Of a stretch of 31,693 bases of DNA, positions 23,137 to 30,231 are shown in pieces. Positions within the stretch are counted from its first letter, which is position 1. Each line of letters begins with the position of its first letter. A program made the translations under genes and the position numbers. Source of the DNA: CAYSXS01 sp043817345 (GTDB lineage: Bacteria > Patescibacteriota > Patescibacteriia > UBA2196); NCBI GenBank assembly GCA_043817345.1, contig JBDRGZ010000041.1:1-31693 (forward strand), read 5' to 3'. Below the pieces are notes generated by a model. The model worked only from the letters and a program-made list of their open reading frames with translations. It made no database searches and was not told the DNA's origin.

Positions 23137-24237
23137 TTATAATTTATCTTGTTTTATTTTTTGTCTGACTTTTTCCATCAAGTCAAGATAAAACTTAATA
23201 TTGTTTAAACTAGCCAACCTTAAAACTAAAGGCTCTTGAGCTTTAAACAAATGATGGAGATAACCTAATGAATACTCTTTTACATTATTTTTATTTATAC
23301 TTTCCTTAGATTCCTTGTATTTAGCGTTATTGATATTAATAACTTCATAAAACTTACCAGATAAACCATTATTCTTAAATCTATACAATCTACCGTGTCT
23401 GGCTTCTCTAGTAGGAATTACACAATCAAACATATCTATACCTTGTTTAACTGATTCAATAATATTTTCTGGTTTTCCAACACCCATTAAATATCTAGAA
23501 ATATTTTCAGGAATCTCAGGAAGTGTATATTTTAAAACTTTATACATCAAATCATTAGATTCTCCTACAGCTAACCCACCGATAGCTAATCCATCAAAGT
23601 CTAAATTTGATAAAAATTTAGCAGACTTTATCCTTAAATCTTTATACACAGATCCTTGGACAATACCAAATAACAAATTATCATTTTTTGATTTCTTTCT
23701 ATGATACTCTAAAGACTTTTCAGCCCATAAGTGGGTTAATTCCATATCCTTCTCTGCTTGTCTTTTAGAACAAGGATGAGGAGAACAAACATCCAAAACC
23801 ATTTTAATATCACTTCCAATAATGTCCTGTATTTCTTGAACCTTTTCAGGAGTAAACATATGTTTGGAGCCATCAAGAAAAGATTTAAACTCTACTCCTT
23901 TTTTAGATATCTTTCTTAAGCTTTTCCCATTTCTTGTTCTTTCAGATAAAGAAAAAACCTGGTAACCACCACTATCTGTTAGAATTGGTCCTTGCCAATT
24001 CATAAAATTATGCAAACCTTTAAATTTCTTTAAAACTTTTAATCCTGGCTGAAGGTATAAATGGTAGGTATTAGATAATATTATCTGTGAATCTAAAAAT
24101 TCATCACTACTTAGTGATTTTACAGAGCCTTTTGTTGCAATAGGCATAAAAAAAGGAGTTTTAATCTTACCGTGAATGGTTTTTAACTCCCCTAGTCTAG
24201 CTTTAGATTTTTTAGATTTTTTATTTATTTTAAACAT
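23137..24237 (-). CDS. tgt: Queuine/preQ1 tRNA-ribosyltransferase, without zinc ligands
   Basis: TGT swaps the wobble guanine of GUN-anticodon tRNAs for preQ1. The 366-residue protein is clearly a TGT: TDSGGYQVFSL (general-base Asp88), DVCSPHPCS, FGIVQGS, DGLAIGGLAVGE, and MFDCVIPTREARHG (nucleophile Asp271). The C-terminal zinc site is missing. Where CxCxxC should precede YSRAYLHHLF, this protein has SINKNNV followed by EYSLGYLHHLF, about four residues shorter, and the later His of the IHN motif is Asn (SLNNIKFY). Strong ribosome-binding GGAGG lies five bases before the ATG. The start lies just beside repeat R5. Confidence 0.93.
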   Translation of the reverse strand: MFKINKKSKKSKARLGELKTIHGKIKTPFFMPIATKGSVKSLSSDEFLDSQIILSNTYHLYLQPGLKVLKKFKGLHNFMNWQGPILTDSGGYQVFSLSERTRNGKSLRKISKKGVEFKSFLDGSKHMFTPEKVQEIQDIIGSDIKMVLDVCSPHPCSKRQAEKDMELTHLWAEKSLEYHRKKSKNDNLLFGIVQGSVYKDLRIKSAKFLSNLDFDGLAIGGLAVGESNDLMYKVLKYTLPEIPENISRYLMGVGKPENIIESVKQGIDMFDCVIPTREARHGRLYRFKNNGLSGKFYEVININNAKYKESKESINKNNVKEYSLGYLHHLFKAQEPLVLRLASLNNIKFYLDLMEKVRQKIKQDKL

Positions 24238-24248
24238 AAAAACCTCCT

Positions 24249-24316
24249 GTCATGCCGAACTTGTTTCGGCATTTAACAAATTATCACGCTAGGTCCTGAA
24301 ACAAGTTCAGGATGAC
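24249..24316 (+). repeat. 68-bp palindromic repeat R5
   Basis: It runs from GTCATGCCGAACTTG to CAAGTTCAGGATGAC, with two smaller palindromes (GCCGAACTTGTTTCGGC and CCTGAAACAAGTTCAGG). It shares the GTCAT-type ends with R1-R4 but not their inner sequence. It lies between recO and tgt, and its right end supplies the recO stop codon (24307-24309). Confidence 0.85.
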
Positions 24317-24951
24317 AAGTTGCTTAAAAATATTTCTGAATTTAATTGTTTTTCTAAAACTTCATTTAAAAATATCTGTGAATCTTTAAAAATTAATGAC
24401 AAGTCTTTAGAATTAACTCTTTCTCTTAAAAATTCATCTGTTGGTGAATATATTATTTTTTTAATTAAATTAAATTCATTTGAATTCTCTACTTTTTTAA
24501 ACAACGGACTAAAGCCAGCTAAAGCAAGAAATTTATATATAAACAATATTCTTAATACAGGTAAATCTGTATTATCTATTTCTGGTAATTTATTTAAAAA
24601 ATTATTTAATAACTCAAATATTTTTTTATCTGGATGATTATTCTCTGTGGCCTGTTCAATTATTTCTAAAAAATACATACCATAAGCTACTTTAATTACA
24701 TCCTCTTTTGTATCTGAAAAACTGGAGCTAACTACAGCCCCAGTTAATTTATCTAAAATCTTACCTTTAACCCATTCAATTTCTACTAAATTCATTGGTT
24801 CAACATGACCAGCTAATTTACTTTTAATTTTTTTAGCTCCAACTGCTTGTAAAACTACCTTTCCATACTTCTGGGTATATATTGTAATTAGTAAATCATC
24901 CTCACGAAAAACTTTCCTATTTAAAACTATTGCTTGATCTTGATAATACAT
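24307..24951 (-). CDS. recO: DNA repair protein RecO, short form without zinc finger
   Basis: RecO anneals SSB-coated strands and works with RecR to load RecA. The 214-residue protein opens with the OB domain (QAIVLNRKVFREDDLLITIY, KYGKVVLQAVGAKK, LAGHVEPMNLVEIEW), then a helical domain with AYGMYFLEIIEQ and ILFIYKFLALAGFSPLF. In most RecO proteins a CxxC-type zinc finger follows the GFxP segment; here no Cys is present. The end NLSS plus stop is formed by repeat R5. Its start overlaps the ileS end by 25 bases, so translation is likely coupled. Confidence 0.87.
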   Translation of the reverse strand: MYYQDQAIVLNRKVFREDDLLITIYTQKYGKVVLQAVGAKKIKSKLAGHVEPMNLVEIEWVKGKILDKLTGAVVSSSFSDTKEDVIKVAYGMYFLEIIEQATENNHPDKKIFELLNNFLNKLPEIDNTDLPVLRILFIYKFLALAGFSPLFKKVENSNEFNLIKKIIYSPTDEFLRERVNSKDLSLIFKDSQIFLNEVLEKQLNSEIFLSNLSS

Positions 24952-27794
24952 AAATCCAATTCTATATCATTAATTTTAACTTTCTCTAAATCATCATCAC
25001 TAACAGATAGCTCATTAGCTAAAGTTTGTCTTTTTAAATCTTCATTAAATTTATCAAATACATTCTTTAATGTCTCATCTGAAGTATTATATTTTATCTC
25101 TATTCTATCTCCAATGGTTAAGCCGGCTTTTTTACGCATACCATTAATTGTTCGAACTAATTCACGTAAATATCCTTCTTGTTTTAATTCCTCATTAATA
25201 TTTAAATCTAACTCAACAGATAAGTCTCCATTACCTTCAATACATACTACTTCTTTAATATTTACCTCATCCTTAATTAATTCTAAATATTCATCTTCCA
25301 ATTTACAATTCTTAACTTCTAATTTTTGCAAAGGTTGCCTAACCTTAATTCCAGCTTCAGCTCTTTTGGCTAAACCTAACTCAACCACTTTACGAGTTTG
25401 TTCCATATAGTCTAGAACTTTTTGATCTAGAAATTCTGTCTTAACTTTTGGCCAATCTTCTAGATGGACTGATTCTTGTCTGCCTTTTAATTCCTGATTA
25501 ATATATTCAGCAGTATATGGCATAACAGGTGCAATGACCCGTCCTAAAGTAAACAATGCTCTTTGTAATGTTTTTAATGCTTTTATTTTTTCTTCTTGAT
25601 TGTCTGATTTAAATCTATCTCTTGATCGACGCACATACCAAGTTGAAAGATCTGTAATAAATTCACCAATTGGTCTTGTAGCACGAATCAAATCATAACT
25701 GTCATACGCTTTAGTAATATCATTCTTTAATTCTTCACTTCGTGCAGTAATCCATTTATCTAATATGTTAGTTAAATCTTCCTTAGTTGCACAATGAATT
25801 TCTAAATCATTCTCAAACATTTTATAAAAAGATATTACATTGTATAAAATCAAAAGCACTTTCTTGTAAACTTCATCTACTCCTTTTTCTGAAAAACACA
25901 AATCATCAGCTTTCATAACTTGTGAAGTAGCTAAATAATACCGCATAGCATCTGCACCATATCTTTCTATTACTTCCATTGGGTCTGGGTAATTATTCAA
26001 ATGCTTAGACATTTTTTTACCATCCTCTGCTAAAACCATTCCATTAGCTATAACATTTTTGTATGCGCGACTATCCCTCAAAGCTGTTGCTAAAATATGT
26101 GTGTAATAAAACCAAGCACGAGTTTGATCCACACCTTCAGCAATAAACTCAGCTGGAAAATTAGCTTCAAACCTTTCTTTATTTTCAAAAGGATAATGCA
26201 TTTGTGCATAAGGCATTGACCCAGATTCAAACCAACAATCTAATACATCTGGCACACGTTTCATTATTCCTTCACATTTATCACATTTAAAGGTAATTTT
26301 ATCTAAAACATGTTTATGTAAATCTTCTATTTTTTCTCCACTTACTTGTTTTAATTCTTCTATTCCACCAAAAACTCTTTTTTCTTCACATTTATCACAT
26401 TGCCAAATAGGAATAACTGAACCCCAAAATCTTTGTCTAGAAATTGACCAATCACGAGCACCTTCTAGCCATTGTCCAAATCTACCAGCTTTTAGGTGTT
26501 TTGGTACCCAATTAATATTTTTAGCTGTTTCTAAAGCTCTTGGTTTAATTTCTGAAACTTTTACAAACAATGAAGAAGTTGCATAGTTTAATAAAGGGCT
26601 ATGACAACGCCAACAACTTGGATATGAATGATTAAATGGGATTTCTTTAAATACTAAATTCTTCTTTTCTAAATATTCTAAAACTTTTTTATCAGTAGAC
26701 ATTGGTGCGTCTTTTGGCTTAACTTCCATGCCCACAAAATCTTTCACATCATCTGTCAGCCTACCATCTGGTTTTACATGTTGAATAAATGGTAAATTCT
26801 TTTCTTTACCCATATTCATATCATCTTCACCAAAAGCTGGTGCAATATGTACCACACCCGTTCCATCTTCAACTGTAACAAAATCTGCTAAAAATATTTT
26901 ATATAGATTCTCCTTATTTTCTAAATTTTTGTCTAGATAATATTCAAACAATGGTTTGTATATTTTACCTTCAAGATCTTTAGCTTTAACTGTTTCTAAA
27001 ATTTTATATTCTTTATCTTTAAAAATTTCATTAATATTCTGTTTAGCTAAAATATATTTTTCATTTCCAGACTCAACTTTAACATATTCAATTTCTCCAC
27101 CTAAAGCTAGGGCTACATTGCCTGGTAAAGTCCAAGGAGTTGTTGTCCAAGCTAAAATATATGTATCTGGTTCATCCTCTAACTCAAATTTAAAAATACC
27201 TGATAAATCATCTATATCTTGATAGCCTTCACTTACTTCATGTTGTGATAAAGTTGTTTCACAACGTGGACATATATGCATTGATTTATATCCTTCATAA
27301 ATTAATTTTTTATCCCATAAAGATTTAAACACCCACCATATACTCTCCATATATTCTCTATCCATTGTTTTATAGTCATCATCCATATCTGCCCAACGAC
27401 CCAAGCGATCAATGACTTTACGCCATTCATCTGCATACATCATAACTTTACTTCTACATGTCTCATTAAATTTATCTACACCAATATTTTCAATGTCTTT
27501 TTTACTTTTAGTCCCCATTTCTTGTTCAACAATATTTTCAATTGGAAGGCCATGAGTGTCCCAACCCCATTTACGATCAACATGAAAACCTTGCATAGTC
27601 CAATACCTTGGAACCATGTCTTTCATTAAACTAGCAACAATATGTCCATAATGTGGCGTACCAGTAGCAAAAGGAGGCCCATCATAAAAAACATAGTCAC
27701 CTTTAGGACTATCTTTTTCCAAAGATTTCTTAAAAATATCCTGTGTTTGCCAGAATTTTAATATATTTTTCTCTATTTCTGGAATCTTTATCAT
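24927..27794 (-). CDS. ileS: Isoleucyl-tRNA synthetase, type 2 (eukaryote-like)
   Basis: IleRS charges tRNA-Ile and edits valine. From the ATG at 27794 the protein is 955 residues. The HIGH region reads PHYGHI (about residues 47-52) in GPPFATGTPHYGH, and the second signature is KMSKHLNNYPDP. The editing domain begins after WTTTPWTLPGNVA. Zinc-type CDKC pairs occur at CDKCEEK and CDKCEG. HYGH with KMSKxLxNYPDP is the pattern of type 2 IleRS, in known cases poorly inhibited by mupirocin. A longer frame from 27839 was rejected because its first 15 codons run through the promoter. It heads a unit with recO. Confidence 0.96.
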   Translation of the reverse strand: MIKIPEIEKNILKFWQTQDIFKKSLEKDSPKGDYVFYDGPPFATGTPHYGHIVASLMKDMVPRYWTMQGFHVDRKWGWDTHGLPIENIVEQEMGTKSKKDIENIGVDKFNETCRSKVMMYADEWRKVIDRLGRWADMDDDYKTMDREYMESIWWVFKSLWDKKLIYEGYKSMHICPRCETTLSQHEVSEGYQDIDDLSGIFKFELEDEPDTYILAWTTTPWTLPGNVALALGGEIEYVKVESGNEKYILAKQNINEIFKDKEYKILETVKAKDLEGKIYKPLFEYYLDKNLENKENLYKIFLADFVTVEDGTGVVHIAPAFGEDDMNMGKEKNLPFIQHVKPDGRLTDDVKDFVGMEVKPKDAPMSTDKKVLEYLEKKNLVFKEIPFNHSYPSCWRCHSPLLNYATSSLFVKVSEIKPRALETAKNINWVPKHLKAGRFGQWLEGARDWSISRQRFWGSVIPIWQCDKCEEKRVFGGIEELKQVSGEKIEDLHKHVLDKITFKCDKCEGIMKRVPDVLDCWFESGSMPYAQMHYPFENKERFEANFPAEFIAEGVDQTRAWFYYTHILATALRDSRAYKNVIANGMVLAEDGKKMSKHLNNYPDPMEVIERYGADAMRYYLATSQVMKADDLCFSEKGVDEVYKKVLLILYNVISFYKMFENDLEIHCATKEDLTNILDKWITARSEELKNDITKAYDSYDLIRATRPIGEFITDLSTWYVRRSRDRFKSDNQEEKIKALKTLQRALFTLGRVIAPVMPYTAEYINQELKGRQESVHLEDWPKVKTEFLDQKVLDYMEQTRKVVELGLAKRAEAGIKVRQPLQKLEVKNCKLEDEYLELIKDEVNIKEVVCIEGNGDLSVELDLNINEELKQEGYLRELVRTINGMRKKAGLTIGDRIEIKYNTSDETLKNVFDKFNEDLKRQTLANELSVSDDDLEKVKINDIELDLCIIKIKQ

Positions 27795-27800
27795 ATATAC

Positions 27801-27829
27801 ATGATACAAAAATTCCCTTATTTTGGCAA
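27801..27829 (-). promoter_or_regulatory. Strong sigma-70-type promoter abutting the ileS start
   Basis: On the minus strand: -35 TTGCCA (27824-27829), 17-bp spacer, -10 TATCAT (27801-27806), both five of six to consensus. Only six bases (GTATAT) separate the -10 from the ATG, so transcription would start at or within a base or two of the start codon. Confidence 0.7.
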
Positions 27830-27841
27830 ATCTAAACAAAC

Positions 27842-27864
27842 AAAAAACAGCCTTAGCTGTTTTT
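27842..27864. terminator. Bidirectional intrinsic terminator after scpB
   Basis: A perfect 9-bp inverted repeat, AAAAACAGC and GCTGTTTTT, flanks a four-base loop. It lies 10 bases past the scpB stop and just before the ileS promoter, dividing the two units. Confidence 0.8.
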
Positions 27865-27874
27865 ATTGTGTTTT

Positions 27875-28450
27875 TTATTCATAAACAGCATCAACCATCT
27901 TTTTCTCTTTATCTTCGTCTCTTAATAATAAACTTTCAATGGTTTCATGTGAAGATAGTTTTTCAAAATCTGGTAACTGGGAAACTTCAGTTAAACCTAA
28001 AAACCTAACAAAATCTGGTGTTACATTATATACAGTAGTTTGTATTTTTTTATCTAATCTTGCTTCTACTAATCCTCTGATTAACAAATTTCTTAAAATC
28101 AAACTACAATTAACCCCCCTTATCTGTTCTAGTTCCATTTTAGTTACAGGACTCCTGTAAGCGATGATAGTTAAAGTTTCTAATTGGGGTCTAGTCATTT
28201 CACCCGTTAATTCTTCTTTTAAAAACTTTTCTACAGTTTCTGAAGATTCTTTGTCTGTAGCCATTTGAATTTTTCCATCATGTTCAACTATTTTAATTCC
28301 TCTTCCATTGTTATTATATTCCCCCTTCAAACTTTCCAAAACAGTTTCAATTTCTGCTTTTTGTCGATTACAAATATCTGCCAATTGTTTAATAGACAGT
28401 GGCTTATTAGATATGAATAGGATTGATTCAATTTGATTCTTTATGTTCAT
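27875..28450 (-). CDS. scpB: Segregation and condensation protein ScpB
   Basis: ScpB is the winged-helix (kite) subunit of the Smc-ScpAB condensin. The 191-residue protein has two winged-helix units. The first contains IESILFISNKPLSIKQLADI; the second contains the family hallmark RPQLETLTIIAYRSPVTKMELEQIRGVN, split here around TLTIIAYRSPVTK, then LLIRGLVEA, and ends with FVRFLGLTEVSQLPDF. An acidic/basic tail follows. Its start overlaps the scpA end by 23 bases, indicating translational coupling. Confidence 0.96.
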   Translation of the reverse strand: MNIKNQIESILFISNKPLSIKQLADICNRQKAEIETVLESLKGEYNNNGRGIKIVEHDGKIQMATDKESSETVEKFLKEELTGEMTRPQLETLTIIAYRSPVTKMELEQIRGVNCSLILRNLLIRGLVEARLDKKIQTTVYNVTPDFVRFLGLTEVSQLPDFEKLSSHETIESLLLRDEDKEKKMVDAVYE

Positions 28451-29144
28451 ACTTTTCTAATGTTATTTCTTCAAACATATTATCTTGTTTAACAACAACA
28501 TGTCTTTGTTTGACTAATTCAAGAACTCCTAAGAAAGAAACAACAACCTCTGTCCTATCTTTAGAACCTTTAATTAAATCACTAAAACTTAAACTTATTC
28601 CTGATAAAATTTGATTTCTAATGTGTTCAATTTTTTCTTTAATTGAAACTGCTCTTAACATTGATTTCTTTGGCAATTTAACTACTGGTTCAATTTCTTT
28701 AATAATTTCTAAAAATATTTTTTTTAATTTATTAATATCTAAATTCTTTGGTGGGTTAAAAAGGACTTCAATATCTAATGGAATCTTTTTTCTAACAAAC
28801 AAAGCTTTCTTTTCAGCTAAAATATTTTCAATTTTCTTTGAGGCTTCATGATACTCTTTATATATCTTCAATTGTGTTTCTAATTCTATTGCTTCACTTT
28901 CATCCTCAATATGTAAATTTGGTAATAGTATTCTAGATTTAATTAATAGCAACCTAGAAGCTACAACAAGAAAATCTGCTAATTCATCTGGATTTTTATT
29001 TTCCACATCAGCCAGATATTTCATAAACTGATCAGCTACTTGAGATAAATAAACTTCTGTTATATCTAAATCAGCTGATTCAATCAGCTGCAAAAGCAGG
29101 TCTAAAGGACCTTCAAATTTCTCTAATTTAACTTCGTATGACAT
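28428..29144 (-). CDS. scpA: Segregation and condensation protein ScpA
   Basis: ScpA is the kleisin that closes the Smc ring. The 238-residue protein starts with the family signature KLEKFEGPLDLLLQLIE, then DITEVYLSQVADQFMKYL and LADFLVVASRLLLIKSRILL, which form the Smc-head binding helices. The middle is charged and variable, and the C-terminal winged helix (LRAVSIKEKIEHIRN, FLGVLELVKQRHV, FEEITL) binds the second Smc head. The ATG is two bases after the stop of the YbaK-type gene, with AAGG close by. Confidence 0.97.
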   Translation of the reverse strand: MSYEVKLEKFEGPLDLLLQLIESADLDITEVYLSQVADQFMKYLADVENKNPDELADFLVVASRLLLIKSRILLPNLHIEDESEAIELETQLKIYKEYHEASKKIENILAEKKALFVRKKIPLDIEVLFNPPKNLDINKLKKIFLEIIKEIEPVVKLPKKSMLRAVSIKEKIEHIRNQILSGISLSFSDLIKGSKDRTEVVVSFLGVLELVKQRHVVVKQDNMFEEITLEKYEHKESN

Positions 29145-29146
29145 CC

Positions 29147-29722
29147 TTATTTTTTCTTTTTAGTCTGTTTTTTCTTAGTTGGTTTAGTTTTTTTAACAAG
29201 TTTTTTCTTAACAACAGATTTTTTGATTTTTTTAGCTACTGAAAATATACCAATTTTTGCTTCTTCTAATTTTATATAGTCAGCGACTTTCATTTTAATA
29301 CTTTCATTAAAACTACCTGAAGAAAAAACAGCTGTACCTTTTAAATTTTTATCAACAAAAACATGGGTTTTATATAACGAACCAAAAGCAGACATAGCTC
29401 CTGGTTTAACTTTAAATTGAGTCTTCATTACTCCTTCTTTAGGAATATCCACTTTAGTTATTCTAACTTCCTTAGTTGTCATTACTTTAGCTAATTTCTT
29501 TAAATCCATATTCTTGTCAGCAGGCACAATAGCAATAGCATAAGGTTTTTTACCTTGTTTTAATGGTTTATTTGTTTTGACCAATAAACTTTTGGCAATT
29601 TGATTTAATTTGATATGCAGTGTCTGGGCCACATCATACGCAGTATAGACAATTTTGTGTTGCACTACTTCATAATCCTTTTTACTCTCTTCTAAAATTT
29701 TTAATAGTTTTTTGTTGAGCAT
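29147..29722 (-). CDS. YbaK/aminoacyl-tRNA deacylase-like protein with Lys-rich tail
   Basis: The first 155 or so residues match the YbaK/EbsC/ProX editing fold: YEVVQHKIVYTAYDVAQTLH, IAKSLLVKTNK (conserved Lys), AIVPADKNMDLKKLAKV, KPGAMSAFGSLY and VFSSGSFNESIKMKVADYIK. Such proteins hydrolyse mischarged tRNAs such as Cys-tRNA-Pro; the specificity here is unknown. The last 35 residues are almost all Lys with some Val, Thr and Pro, a tail that could bind RNA. It lies between the winged-helix-like gene and scpA, with aspS at the head of the same run. Confidence 0.85.
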   Translation of the reverse strand: MLNKKLLKILEESKKDYEVVQHKIVYTAYDVAQTLHIKLNQIAKSLLVKTNKPLKQGKKPYAIAIVPADKNMDLKKLAKVMTTKEVRITKVDIPKEGVMKTQFKVKPGAMSAFGSLYKTHVFVDKNLKGTAVFSSGSFNESIKMKVADYIKLEEAKIGIFSVAKKIKKSVVKKKLVKKTKPTKKKQTKKKK

Positions 29723-29726
29723 ATAT

Positions 29727-30005
29727 TTATTTTTTAATTTTTTTAAATTTTAATTTTAATTGTTCGCCTAATAATTTTTTAGCTTCTTTTTTTCCAAACT
29801 TTGTTATTTTTATATCTTTAATAAACCATTTATATTTTGTTCTTTCTCCAAAACCCACTAATAATTCTTTGTCTATTAAACGCTCAATGCTTTTAGTAAT
29901 AATTTTAGTTTTATTTTTCACATTTAATCGTGTGCGCGAAATTCTAGCTGTCTTTGATTCCAAACATTGAAGAATAATATATTTTTGCAGACTAGACAAG
30001 CGCAT
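29727..30005 (-). CDS. Small winged-helix-like protein, 92 aa
   Basis: This is a basic helical protein beginning MRLSSLQKYIILQCLES, then SRTRLNVKNKTKIITKSIER as a likely recognition helix, LIDKELLVGFG as a wing, and KYKWFIKDIKITKFGKKEAK before a Lys-rich end. The pattern resembles a small conserved protein of Parcubacteria-type genomes and suggests nucleic-acid binding; no target is known. I use the ATG at 30005; a GTG three codons earlier (30014) is possible but gives an atypical start. It lies 5 bp before the YbaK-type gene. Confidence 0.7.
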   Translation of the reverse strand: MRLSSLQKYIILQCLESKTARISRTRLNVKNKTKIITKSIERLIDKELLVGFGERTKYKWFIKDIKITKFGKKEAKKLLGEQLKLKFKKIKK

Positions 30006-30033
30006 AAAAAGCACTTAATTAATAAATTGATAA

Positions 30034-30221
30034 TTAACTAGAAATCCTTTTTAATTTTCTCAACTCATCCATTAATCTTTCATATTCAACTGATCCTGGC
30101 TGTAATCTTTTATTATCTATTTCCTGCTGAATTTGTTCTGCCCTGTCTTTAGCATCAGCCATAGGTACTTTTTTTCAAAATCAGGCAAATCATTTCCTTG
30201 AGGTATAAATTGTTCTCTCAT
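30034..30221 (-). pseudogene. Small hypothetical gene, one base off frame at a poly-A tract
   Basis: From ATG 30221 the frame reads MREQFIPQGNDLPDFEKK, then goes wrong at seven A residues (minus strand; 30169-30175). With eight A it continues into VPMADAKDRAEQIQQEID and on through SVEYERLMDELRKLKRISS to a TAA at 30034, a 62-residue charged, helical protein. The second part could also be read alone from an ATG at 30162 (42 residues). Both halves look like protein, so one base is probably missing in the assembly or in the gene. The family is not recognised. It lies directly after aspS. Confidence 0.6.
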
Positions 30222-30231
30222 ATTTTTTATT

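Noticed and set aside
24307..24309. TGA recoded as Gly (Gracilibacteria/SR1 code)
   Set aside because: TGA ends gyrB, recO, cvpA and others at sensible lengths, and no conserved Gly position is encoded by TGA in the genes read.
27795..27839. Longer ileS start adding 15 residues
   Set aside because: These codons span the promoter, and the family N-terminus matches from the internal ATG at 27794.
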